The notes under the pieces are model-generated. The model ran no database searches. It saw only the letters and a program-made list of their open reading frames with translations, and was not told where the DNA came from. From NCBI GenBank assembly GCA_037013495.1, contig CM072806.1, positions 21,589,501-21,653,500 on the forward strand: a DNA stretch of 64,000 bases, given 5' to 3'. Below, piece by piece: positions 24,426-34,490 of the stretch. The stretch comes from Hippophae tibetana. Taxonomy: Eukaryota > Streptophyta > Magnoliopsida > Rosales > Elaeagnaceae. Made by a program: the position numbers and the translations under genes. How positions within the stretch are numbered: position 1 is the first letter of the stretch; the number at the start of each line of letters is the position of its first letter.

Positions 24426-25206
24426 TTTTTTTGTTTTTTTGTTTTTTTTTTTTTTGCATCCTTACTCCAATTGCTCTTGAAAAGACATAACCCCCAACCG
24501 ATTTCTCCCAATATATGTGGAAGATTTCTCCAATTCCTCTTGAAAAGTTTGTGTTCAAAATTAAGTGCTCTTAACAAATAAGGTAGGAATTATATATTTA
24601 TATTTTTGGCTCAATAGAAGGTAGGTTATATAAGGCAAAAAGAAAGAAAAGTAAGGCTAACAATATATTTAAATAGGCTCAAAGAGGTAACTAGTGATAT
24701 AAGGATAACAAGGTAGGCTTAAAATGGCACAATCGATCCAAAAATGGCCTACATCATATCCTAAACAGTGCAATTCCAAATTATTTCGCCTCAAGAGGTT
24801 TTCAAATGAGTTCTAGAGTTTGTTGAGATCACAAAAATATTCATGAAAAATTCGCACATAAGACTTCTCTAAGCATTTAGACTAATCAACCAAATCATAC
24901 CACATACCAAAAGAGTCGCCAACTAGGTAAAATCAACATTTGAAATTCTCTTTAAACCGAAGCAAAATTTAATGTCTTCTAACAGCTACTTGTTATCACA
25001 ATCACATTATTATCATCAACGTGCAAATTAAAATAAGTAAAATGCAAATAAAATAAAATAAAATAAAAATAAAAATAGAAATAAGACAATAAACAAATAA
25101 AAGAAATTAAATCAAAATGTAGAAAAATAAATGGAAAATCAAAATTAAACACAAACAAAAACACAAACAAAACTAATAAAAATGAAGGGAAGAAAAGATT
25201 TACCGT
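23613..25206 (-). other. 3' non-coding region and polypurine tract of element B
   Basis: There is no coding capacity on the minus strand. Next to the LTR the minus strand reads GGTTGGGGGTTGT (23613-23625), the likely polypurine tract. The block 23722-23805 matches element A at 30329-30413 (CCTCACGAGACT ... CCTAGGGGTTTAAAGGCTT ... GCATATG). A long T/A homopolymer lies at 24409-24455, flanked by partly repeated units containing TTGCTCTTGAAAAG and CAATATATGTGGA. Confidence 0.7.
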
Positions 25207-27723
25207 TTACTGCACCCCCAACCAAAACCTTACATTGTCCTCAATGTAAGAACGGGAATAGAGATCTCCTTTCTGCCAGCGGTGAAACTGCCCTCGCCGG
25301 TAATGAACGTAAGAATTTTTTTTTTTTTTTCTTAGATGGGATGGCATTGGCTTTAACTCAATCTTGTTGGCTCCATTCTTTACCACTGAGGTTGGAGTTT
25401 CATTTGTTCCCAACTCCTTAAATGTTTCATCACTGCATAAATGTTCATTAGGTGCTGCTAGTAATTCAGAACATTGTCCCGTCCCCTCATCTTCCTTCTC
25501 AATTGTTGCAGATTTCACAAGGCAAGCTTCTAGTGGTAGCAATGAAGTTCTCTCCTCAAAAGTTTCCGAGATTAACCCGTTAAGAGTGTTAATTTGAAAA
25601 CAAGAATGTACATCACTTGGAAATTTTGTTTCTTCAAAAACATCAAAAGTTACTTGTTCATCTTGCACCCGTAGAATGAGCTTTCCTTGCTGAACATCAA
25701 TCAATGTTCTTCCAGTTGCAAGGAACGGTCTCCCCAATATCAACGGTATCTCTCTATCTTCCTCCATGTCAAGCACCACGAAATCTACAGGGAAAATAAA
25801 CTTGCCGACTTTAATTAAAACATCCTCAATTACCCCTAGAGGATATTTCACCGATCGATCCGCTAATTGTAAAGATATTGAAGTGGGCTTCACTTCTCCC
25901 AGGCCTAGTTTCCTGAAAACAGAAAGTGGCATCAAATTAATGCTTGCTCCTAAATCACATAGGACTTTATCAAAATTGCAACTTCCTATAGTACAAGGTA
26001 TAGTAAAACTCCCTGGGTCTTTCAATTTTTGTGGCAGTTTTCTTTGAAGAACTGCACTGCATTCCTCATTTAGCATGACAGTTTCATTATCTCCTAGCCT
26101 CCTCTTCTTTGATAGGATTTCCTTCATGAATTTTGCATATTTGGGCATTTGTTCCAACATCTCTGCAAAAGGAATGTTAATATGCAATTTCTTAAAAATA
26201 TCCAGAAATTTATCAAATTGATTATCAAGCTTTTTCTTATTCAATCTTTGAGGATATGGGATAGGAGGCTCATATTTTGCATATGGGGAAGGTTGAATAT
26301 CTTGGGATCTTGATGGCTTTTCTTTAGATTCTTCCATCTTTTTCTCCGATTTCTTCTGATTCTCAAGTTCTTTTCCACTTCTCAATGTGATAGCCTTTAC
26401 ATGCTCTGTGGGATTTATGGTGTCACTAGGCAGCGATCCTTGCGACCTTTCTGCAATCTGCTTTGAAAGCTGCCCTAGTTGGTTTTGGATGTCCCTGTTG
26501 ATTGCCTCTTGATTTCTGAAATTTGCTCTTGTTTCCTCGATGAACTTTCCTAAAATTTCTTCCAAATTTGTTTGTTTTTTCTCTTGGGGTTGGTAGGAAG
26601 ATGATGACGGTTTGAATCCCCCTTGGTTATTTCCCCATGACAAATTTGGATGATTTCTCCAACCTGGATTGTAGGTGTTCGAGTATGGGTTATGTTGAGG
26701 TTTTTGAAAATTTGAAACATAATTTGCTTGCTCAGTATTTGGTGAAGCAAATGGATTTCCAACTTGGCACTCGATACTAGCATGATTTCCACCACAGAAA
26801 TCACATTGTGCAGTTGGTTTGGATTCGAATTTGGAAGACAAAGAATCCATCTTTCTTGAAAGAACAGCAACTTGAGCCGACAAAGCATTCACTGAATCAA
26901 TTTCATGCACTGCTGCTGGTCTTTTTGCAATTACCCGCTCTGAATGCCACTGATTGTTGTTTTCTGCCATAATCTCTAACAACTCATGAGCATCCTCCGG
27001 TGTTTTTCCATTTAAAGACCCTCCAGCTGCAGCATCAATCATTGCCCGATAGTTTGAAACCAATCCATTATAAAATGTAGACACTTGCAACCAAATCGGT
27101 ATACCATGATGTGGGCACTTCCTCAACATTTCTTTGAATCTTTCCCAAGCTTCATACAATGATTCTTGGTCATACTGTGTAAAAGATGTGATTTCATTCC
27201 TCAATTTTACCGTCTTAGCAGGAGGAAAGAACTTGGACAAGAATTTCTGAACCAACTCATTCCATGTTGTAATTGATCCCGGTGGTAATGAGTTTAGCCA
27301 CTCCTTGGCTTTATCCCTAAGTGAAAAAGGAAAAACCCTCAATCTTATAGCATCTTCAGACACACCATTTATCTTGTAAAGATCACACACCTCCAAAAAG
27401 TAAGCAATATGTGCATTTGGATCATCCTTTGACATTCCCCCAAACTGATTTGTTTGAACCATTTGGATAAAGGATGGTTTTATCTCAAAGTTATTAGCTT
27501 GAATAGTTGGCCTCCTTATACCCGAAATAGTCCCAGCAACATTAGGCGCAGCATAATCCCTCAAAGCTCTACGATTTCCACCCCCTTCAACAAATGGTGG
27601 ATCCATGGCTGATTGTCTATTAGGAGCTGAAGTTGAACGTCTTCTCTCTCGGTTTAGACGCCTATATGTTCTATCAATCTCCGGATCAAATGGTAGAAGG
27701 TTAAGGCTTCTTGTACGTCTCAT
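25207..27723 (-). CDS. Athila-type gag-protease polyprotein ending at a pol deletion
   Basis: This is an uninterrupted 838-residue frame from ATG at 27723 to TAA at 25207. Residues 95-225 form the gag domain typical of this lineage (R-D-Y-A-A-P, I-Q-A-N-N-F-E, D-P-N-A-H-I, W-L-N-S-L-P-P-G-S-I-T-T-W, K-F-F-P-P-A-K-T). A zinc knuckle C-D-F-C-G-G-N-H-A-S-I-E-C lies near 305-320. The aspartic protease begins at D590-L-G-A-S, with L-I-L-G-R-P-F-L later. After the L-K-P-M-P-S-H-L-R motif, which in full elements leads into RT, the frame meets a 15-base A run encoding lysines and ends about 40 codons on. RT, RNase H and integrase are missing. Gag should form particles and could package its own RNA. 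The intact frame fits the near-identical LTRs. Confidence 0.93.
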   Translation of the reverse strand: MRRTRSLNLLPFDPEIDRTYRRLNRERRRSTSAPNRQSAMDPPFVEGGGNRRALRDYAAPNVAGTISGIRRPTIQANNFEIKPSFIQMVQTNQFGGMSKDDPNAHIAYFLEVCDLYKINGVSEDAIRLRVFPFSLRDKAKEWLNSLPPGSITTWNELVQKFLSKFFPPAKTVKLRNEITSFTQYDQESLYEAWERFKEMLRKCPHHGIPIWLQVSTFYNGLVSNYRAMIDAAAGGSLNGKTPEDAHELLEIMAENNNQWHSERVIAKRPAAVHEIDSVNALSAQVAVLSRKMDSLSSKFESKPTAQCDFCGGNHASIECQVGNPFASPNTEQANYVSNFQKPQHNPYSNTYNPGWRNHPNLSWGNNQGGFKPSSSSYQPQEKKQTNLEEILGKFIEETRANFRNQEAINRDIQNQLGQLSKQIAERSQGSLPSDTINPTEHVKAITLRSGKELENQKKSEKKMEESKEKPSRSQDIQPSPYAKYEPPIPYPQRLNKKKLDNQFDKFLDIFKKLHINIPFAEMLEQMPKYAKFMKEILSKKRRLGDNETVMLNEECSAVLQRKLPQKLKDPGSFTIPCTIGSCNFDKVLCDLGASINLMPLSVFRKLGLGEVKPTSISLQLADRSVKYPLGVIEDVLIKVGKFIFPVDFVVLDMEEDREIPLILGRPFLATGRTLIDVQQGKLILRVQDEQVTFDVFEETKFPSDVHSCFQINTLNGLISETFEERTSLLPLEACLVKSATIEKEDEGTGQCSELLAAPNEHLCSDETFKELGTNETPTSVVKNGANKIELKPMPSHLRKKKKNSYVHYRRGQFHRWQKGDLYSRSYIEDNVRFWLGVQ
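25230..25249 (-). promoter_or_regulatory. hairpin motif shared by elements A and B (copy in B)
   Basis: On the minus strand it reads TTACATTGAGGACAATGTAA, identical to 21297-21316 in element A. In B it overlaps the last codons of the gag-protease frame, just before the stop. Confidence 0.7.
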
Positions 27724-27906
27724 ACAAAAATCCTACAACCAGAAAATCAACTAACACAAAAACAACACAAAGTTAATTTTTTTTTTATGATAAATAATAT
27801 AAAACAGCAAAATAAACAAAATTAAAAATGAAAGAAATATAAAGCAAATTAACTTCAAATTAAAACTAAGATTAGGTAGTATCGATATTAATAAAATCAA
27901 ACCATT

Positions 27907-27923
27907 CCCCAGCAACGGCGCCA
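27907..27923 (-). promoter_or_regulatory. primer binding site of element B, tRNA-Asp type
   Basis: On the minus strand it reads TGGCGCCGTTGCTGGGG, seven bases after the 5' LTR. Athila-type elements use TGGCGCCGTTGCCGGGG, complementary to the tRNA-Asp 3' end; here one base differs. Confidence 0.88.
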
Positions 27924-27929
27924 AAAACT

Positions 27930-29532
27930 AGATGCTTATTTTCGCAAGTGTACGAATCGTTCAAGTAATAAAGTGTACAAAAAGTACGGATATCGAACCC
28001 ACAAGGAATGGCGTTACTAAGTACCGAAATTGACTAACCCTAATTTTATTTGAAAACCGAATTGTTGAAATTGTTTTAAAAGCAAATTGACATAAAACTA
28101 AACGCAAATAACAAAATTTAATGTTGTTCACAAATGATTAAAAACGCTAAGGCATTTGATTTCGCTAAATCAATTCAATCCGATTTCAAGTCATGTTATA
28201 TGAGATTCAAAGCTAAAAGTGATGGTTGAAAAACCCAAACTTATCTAATACTCTTTCTCAAGTTATATTAGAATTACTTATCTATGAAAACCAACTATAT
28301 TTCTATGAAGATTTAATCACAAATAAGCACATTACGATTTATGGAATTTCTAGAATAACCACATACATCATGCATTAGGTGTCAAACTCGCATTCAACAT
28401 ACGGTATTTATCACAAGAAGCATTCATTACACATCTCCTCTCGGTCTCAATATAATGCAACAAATCATCTAAATCTTGATCAGAAATTTAAAAGCATTAA
28501 GCATGGAAATAAATACTCAACTTGAAAACAATGAATTCATATAACAATAACAAAAGAAATCAGATTTCCTTGATTTAACTACATCATAGCCTTAGCAAAA
28601 ACGAATTAGTTCATAACGGAAATAAGAACAAACATAATTTCAATTGAATCCATGAATAACAAATATCAATAAACTGCAGAATATAAAAACTAAGGAGAAG
28701 AGATGAAAAACTCTAGAAGATGAAGGCTTGGTAGCAACAATGGTGAAGATCCTTCAAGTTTCTCCAAAATTTCCTTCTCTTCTCCAAAAATGCCTTTGAA
28801 CTCTGCTTTCTCCGTGCCCCTCTTTTCCATCATAATGTTTATATCTAGGGTTTGGGGGGCAATTTTGGAACAAAACAACATAAAAAATGTATTTTTGGAC
28901 GAAACTCGCCGGCGGCGACATTATTCTCGCCGCGGCGAGATTTCTGGAAATTTAAATATTTAGGTTTTTGATTTTGGCCGGCGGCCAAAATAATGTGGCC
29001 GGCGGCTAGACACTTTGGCCGGCGGCCAACATAATTTGGCCGGCGGCGAGATACTTTGGCCGGCGGCGAGAATTATTTGGCCGGCGGCGAGATTAGTTAA
29101 CCAAAATTTGTGCTCTCGGGAAGATTTTTGCCAGATTTTAGCCGGCGGCGAGATTCTTTGGCCGGCGGCGAGATACTTTGGCCGGCGGCGAGAATAATTT
29201 GGCCGGCGGCGAGATTCACTTGGCCATAATCCGTGCTCCCTGCATGATTTTCCTCATTTTTTCCGTAAGGTTTTCGCCGGCGGCGAGAATACTCTCGCCG
29301 ACGGCGAAATTCCAAATTTTGAATTTTTTTTTCTCTTTTTATTTTCATTCAATCCCGATCATTATACTTTGTCCCTAACTTCTCCAAAATCATGATTTTA
29401 CCTGAAATTGCACTTTAAACACGAAATACCCGTGAAATGACATTTGTGGATTAAATAATCAAATAAACACAATTTTCACACAAATATCAACATTTAAATC
29501 ATAACAAAAATGCAATAATTTAGCTCTTATCA
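27930..29532 (-). repeat. 5' LTR of element B
   Basis: A 1603-bp direct copy of 22010-23612, offset by 5920 bases, including the GC-rich array at 28907-29316. The plus-strand first base is A instead of T, which alters the LTR terminus next to the primer binding site. Confidence 0.96.
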
Positions 29533-29537
29533 ATGTA

Positions 29538-30483
29538 CATGGATTCATTCTCTAAAAAATATATATTGAAAAATCTCTTCAAAACAAATAAAGTGATAAA
29601 AAATAAATAGTATAATCTACATATTATGACCCACATAGCCTACAAAGTCGTGAGTAAAATAAAATTACAAAAGAAAGTTATAGGAAGTAAATCCCCATAA
29701 GTCAATGCATTTATTTTCTTACACTTCTAAAAGTCATATATCTTGAAATTTTTGCTTAATGAGTTTGATTGATGCATGAAAATAATTTTTATATATAATA
29801 TCTTTATAATTTATACATTCGATTCTTTTAATGAGATCAACGTTAAAATAACACTTTGAGTCTTTCTTCTTTATACATATGCGAACATATTAGTTCATTT
29901 TTATACATCAACTCTTTCGCATATAAATTAGTATGAATGTTTGAACTCATAAGATTCAGTGTTTGTGAGACTATTAACTTATGAGGAATAAAGACGAAGG
30001 AATTCATATTCTTGACACTAAGTTTGGGTGAAATTAAATTGATACATTTTTTTATATGAAATATGAAAATTATTTTTAGCTACTTATTATAATAAATCAT
30101 GATTGTTTAAGAAAATCAAAATAACTTATGCTTTAGATTTTAATTATGAATTTAAAGGAGTTTAAAAAGTATAAGACATTTTTTGTTCTATGCATTTTGT
30201 TTTGTTTTGTTTTATTCTTAAGTTAATTTTTGATTTTTTGTAATTTTAGTTTTTGAGTTATTATTTTTTTTGTTATATCTTTTAATTTTTACATTTAGTT
30301 AAATGTTTGTGAGTATTATTACTGAAAACCCTCACGAGACTTAAACTTGTCTACTAGGATAACGTTAACCTAGGGGTTTAAAGGCTTGTTGCATATGTTA
30401 AATGCAATCGTGTCAATCTACAGAAGTGATTTAGGATAGTTTAATTTTTAGTTTTTATCGCTTTTCTTCCCGGTTAGAGGTTG
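29538..30483 (+). other. 3' non-coding internal region of element A, right part
   Basis: This continues element A after the B insertion. The block 30329-30413 matches the reverse complement of 23722-23805 in element B. A purine-rich GGTTAGAGGTTG precedes the LTR at 30484. No coding signal. Confidence 0.6.
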
Positions 30484-32290
30484 TGAGAAGTGCTTAAAAA
30501 GCACTAAAATTACCATAATTTTATTTACTTTAATTGACTAAAAAGATTTATATTTATATGATTTTACCATATTTTTATATAAATTTATCTTTTTGGAATA
30601 ACATATATTTTTATTGTTTTCATGTATTTTTGCTTCAAAAAATTAACCTAAAGAATCAAAGAAAAATATTGGAGACAATACATCACAAATATATTGAGAA
30701 AATAAATGAGGAAAAGTCAAAAGATGGAAAAATTGGATAAAATGAGTCAAAAAGATTAAAAATGTCATAAAGGCCAAAATCTCGCGCGTAGCTACGACAC
30801 ACCATGCGAGGCAATGCACCCAATCGCACCGCACAACGCCAAAGTCTGCACACATCCTCTTGTAAAATGCCAAACTCGCATGCGCATTTGAGTCCATCTG
30901 CTCCCAGACGCGTTGCATCATGTTGAATTTGCACGCATCACTGTCTGTATTAGCACCCGTCCATTCTGCATCAACGCTTACGTCAACATCCATCTATTAC
31001 GTGTTTTTACCCATTTTTTATAATTTTTCCCACTTTTTTACCATTTGTTCACCTATAAATACCCCCTCTCGCCATTACAAAACACACATCAAATACATTT
31101 TCTTAGCTCTTTCTTTCTCTAGTTTTCTTAGTTTTTAGTTTTAAAGTTCTTCTCTTTTTGAGAATAACTAGCTATGTTTTTGTAAATTTCTAGCTTTTTG
31201 ATTCAATAAATGGAAATGCAAATTTGTTTAGAGGTTTTCTAGAAATAGAATTAGCATCAAGGTTTTGTAAGAATTCTTATTCTTTATAGTTATTTTTATG
31301 TTTTATTCTTATATGTTATATGTTATATTTAATTTGTCTGTGATTAAATTTAACATAACTGTGTGTTTGCAAACATGATACAATAATAAAGTTGTTATGC
31401 TTGCGAAATATTAAATAGGTAAAAATCTCTATAAAACAAATTGATTTTATTTTTATTTAAGATTTTATATTAAGAATTTTGAGAGAAATATATCATTTTT
31501 CATTACAAACTTAAATCTAAAAAATAGATTTTAAGGTTTAATTATTTGGTGTGATTTAGAATAGTGTTATTTTATTTGTTGGTACAATCGCCCGATAGTT
31601 AGAGTGATGTTTTATTTTAAAAGTTTTTATAAGAATTATTATTCGAAAATGTATTAACAATATATTTTTAGTATTGATTTTAATACTTGAAAGCTAGTAC
31701 TCGGATAATTAGATTCTTAGGTTTAATTTGGACACATTGAATACACTTTAAAGTATCTAATCTCATCAAATGCGACATTTATATAATTCATTTTCAATCT
31801 CTTAGAAAAAAAATTAATTTAATTAACTAAATTAATTTTCGACCTCACTCATAGGTCTTAATTGATTTCTTTAATTAACAAAAAATATATAATCCTACAA
31901 AATGTGTTATTTATATAAAAAAGTGAGAATCAATAAATATTAATTTATATCTTTAATAAATTAAATAATAATTAACTTAATATTATGTCCATAAAAACTC
32001 TACTATTATAAATGAGAAAAAAATTCATAAATATTTATTGAATTCATATCTATGTGTGTTTATATGTTATTAGATTAGGAAAACACAAAAACTCAAAATA
32101 TCGTAATAAGATGTTTATGTTTTATTTTCGTTTTTAAAAATTTGAATAATAAGTTAAAAATCATATATATTTTTTCCTTAAATTAATCTAAAAATATATT
32201 TATCATTTTATATGAAATGATTTGTACAAATTATAAGAGTTAGTTTTATAAATATAAAACCAAACTATTTAACAAGGTCGGTTTTACTCG
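30484..32290 (+). repeat. 3' LTR of element A
   Basis: It starts TGAGAAGTGCTTAAAAA and aligns with 18814-20490 and 53093-54882. A GC-rich island lies at about 30780-30990 and a TATA box (TATAAAT) at 31054-31060. The end is uncertain: similarity to the third copy fades after GGTCGGTTTTACTCG near 32295. Confidence 0.72.
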
Positions 32291-33105
32291 TCACGTAGCT
32301 CTACAATATAACATTTGGGATTATCTGAGTCAGACTGTGAGTCGAATTGAAAATTATGGCGCAAACAAGTCGAAGGCACAGATTAAAAAATGGATTTTCG
32401 GTGTTTATACGGACTACAAATCAAAATTGTTCAATCTGTTATGGTGTTTAAATGAATAGGGAAATCCGCAAACTACTACCAGTTTCATTCTTGGCTCATT
32501 TCGTGCCATTTTTAGGTACTTAGGGTTATTTCCTTTGTTTCTTTAGTAGTTTGATCGGTGACCTCCGTTGTCTCTTCCATTGAGGAAAAGTGATGAATCC
32601 AACCAGAATTAGAGGTTTAATCGGGTGGGTATACAATTAGTTCTGGCATGAAAAAGGTGAGCTTTGCCTGCCACCATTTTCCATCGTCTCACTATAGACC
32701 AAGACTTCTCTAGTGAAGAACAGATTGCTCTAGTTGTTTCTTTCTAGGTGCTTTTAGATCTAGGTGTGAGCTAGTGGGCTGGTATGATTTTGAGCCGAGA
32801 AACGGATTGGGCTCGACCCAAGTGAGTTGTCATGGACCGTACCTATTTTATCGCGAGCTGGGTTTTGACCATGAACTAGGTTGGCGTTGATATTTTTGGA
32901 CTTTAGTGCGTTGATGCAGAACGAACTGCACCTATTCGACCTGATTCTTGGACTAATTTATGATTGAGTCGATTTCTATAGATGAATGGATTGCACTGGT
33001 AATTTTTGGACTAGTTTGCATTGGTATTTCTAACTTCTATCAAACTGCATTCAAATGGAAAGATTTTTATTATAGTACTTAGCCAATAATATATCAACCA
33101 CATTA
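32291..33105. other. unassigned region, possibly decayed retroelement
   Basis: Less AT-rich than the background and similar in flavour to 17800-18800 on the other side of element A, which would fit one older element split by A. I found no matching target duplication and no coding domain. Confidence 0.3.
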
Positions 33106-33476
33106 TTAAGATGGAAAAATAGGGCTATCAAGTGGAATGCCCATGAAAGATGTAGATGAGGGACTAACAACATAACCACTTACACCATAGTTTGGGAATA
33201 ATAAGTTGGTACTGTTTAGATTTTGGTTGTGAGACGATGAGCTTCCTTTTCCAATAAGAGTTGAAGTAGATGGTCCCTTTAGGTATGAGTTAGTAGATTT
33301 GTCAAGCTCAAGATGTTCATTACCCATACTTTGATAAGATCCTTTAGCAAATTGGGGAGGGGATTGTAATTTAAAATTCCCAGAATTAGATTTATTCCAA
33401 TATGAAGTTTGCTTGCTATAATTATGGTCACCTTGAAAATTGAAAAGATTAGGATGATTATTGACTAGTTGGAGGA
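33106..33476 (-). pseudogene. unidentified open frame, Ser/Asn-rich, possible gene fragment
   Basis: A minus-strand frame open from 33543 to the stop at 33106, but its first part lies inside the LTR-like sequence at 33477-33598. The remaining 120 or so residues are Ser/Asn/Gly-rich (for example G-K-G-S-S-S-S-H-N-Q-N-L-N-S) and end S-F-M-G-I-P-L-D-S-P-I-F-P-S. I recognise no domain. It could be the last exon of a captured or decayed gene, or a chance frame. Confidence 0.3.
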
Positions 33477-33598
33477 TGTTGAGGAAATAAGTCCCACATC
33501 GACTAGGGAGAAGGCAGCAGTGATGCTTATAAGACCAGGGCACCCCTTAACCTACAAGCTGGCTTTTGGGTTAAGATAAGGGCCTGGTTAAATAAGAT
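33477..33598 (+). repeat. TRIM-like short LTR
   Basis: It starts TGTTGAGGAAATAAGTCCCA and is immediately followed at 33599 by TGGTATCAGAGT, a tRNA-Met-type primer binding site. The TCCCACATCG block, a short length of 122 bases and GGGCACCCC are typical of TRIM-type LTRs. The 3' end lacks the usual CA. No matching second LTR is seen; from about 33650 the sequence is copia RT, so the element is truncated or recombined. Confidence 0.6.
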
Positions 33599-33649
33599 TG
33601 GTATCAGAGTAGGACCCATGACAGTGGAGGAGCCACCCTGCACTACCAC

Positions 33650-34490
33650 CCGTGGCAACAATAAGACCACGCCGTTAGCTGCGCATTTCAGGCTTTCTTT
33701 GGATTTATCACCACAGTTAGAAGAAGAAGAGTAGTACATGTCTCATGTTCCATATGCTAGTGTTGTTGGTAGTTTGATGTACGCTATGATTTGTACTCGT
33801 CCAGACATTTCACATGCAGTCAGTGTTGTCAGCAGATATATGGGTAATTTTGGTAAGGGTCATTAGCAAGCAGTGAAATGGATACTTCCGTAATTGAGAG
33901 GTACATCTAATTTTGGTTTGGTATATGATATAAGTTCTAATACCAGTTGTAGTGTTATTGGTTATGTGGACTCCGATTATGATGGTGATTTGGATAAAAG
34001 AAGATCTTTGACACGTTATGTCTTCACTCTTTCTCATTGTGCCATTAGTTAGAAGGCTACTTTATAGTCTACAGTTGCTTTGTCTACGACAGAGGCAGAA
34101 TATATGGCGGCAGCAAAAGCAGTGAAAGAAGCCATTTGACTTAGAGATTTGGTTTGTGATTTGGGTTTACAGTAGGATACTTTTATTGTATTTTGTGATA
34201 GTCAGAGTGTAATACACATACCAAGAATACTATGTATCATGAAATAACCAAACATATTGATGTCAGATATCACTTCGTTCATGACATTGTCTCTCAAGGT
34301 GCTATTGTTGTCAATAAAATAGTCACTACAGAGAATCCAGTTGATATATTAACCAAACCAATTCCATTAATGCTTGAACTTGATTGGTGTTTGCAGAAGA
34401 TAATCACCCTTTGGGGCTTTGGACGACGATTATTTGGTAATCTGAGGAATTTCATATTTGAAGAACTTGTTTATGTTTTTCAACCAAGGT
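33650..34490 (+). pseudogene. copia RT C-terminus and RNase H, copy 1 (many stops)
   Basis: In translation this shows P-L-A-A-H-F-R-L-S-L-D-L-S-P-Q, V-P-Y-A-S, then RNase H (V-D-S-D-Y-D-G-D-L-D-K-R-R-S-L-T, S-T-T-E-A-E-Y-M-A, F-C-D-S-Q-S-V-I-H), followed by the C-terminal block and a purine-rich AAGGTGGAGAT before the LTR. There are many stops, including H-stop-Q, L-stop-S and I-stop-L shared with copy 2, plus private ones and a frameshift near 34215. The 5' part of the element is missing. Confidence 0.85.

Larger units (their letters stand above)
22005..29537 (-). mobile_element. element B: young non-autonomous Athila-like retrotransposon (gag-protease only), complete
   Basis: It is bounded by the target duplication ATGTA at 22005-22009 and 29533-29537. 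The LTRs, 22010-23612 and 27930-29532, are each 1603 bp and differ by eye at only three places. On the minus strand it runs: 5' LTR (27930-29532), tRNA-Asp-type primer binding site (27907-27923), gag-protease ORF (27723 to 25207), 1.6 kb non-coding region, purine-rich tract and 3' LTR. RT, RNase H and integrase are absent, so movement needed enzymes from another element. It is inserted in reverse orientation inside element A. Confidence 0.95.
18814..32290 (+). mobile_element. element A: Athila-like Ty3/gypsy element lacking gag and pol, split by element B
   Basis: Two related LTRs in the same orientation (18814-about 20490 and about 30484-32290) flank internal DNA (20490-22009 and 29538-30483) made only of the non-coding region that follows pol in such elements. 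The internal part is broken by element B, whose target duplication shows it inserted here later. The 5' LTR is cut short before its expected end, with no primer binding site after it, so a deletion removed the LTR end, primer binding site, gag and pol. A third copy of the same LTR (53093-54882) keeps a tRNA-Asp-type primer binding site, which supports the Athila assignment. I could not identify a target duplication. Confidence 0.7.

Noticed and set aside
24275..24581. Poly-Phe and poly-Lys open frames
   Set aside because: Products of a T/A homopolymer tract in the non-coding 3' region of element B.
25207..27723. A host gene for an 838-residue protein
   Set aside because: Gag, zinc knuckle and D-L-G-A-S protease, with flanking LTRs and primer binding site, show that it belongs to a retrotransposon.
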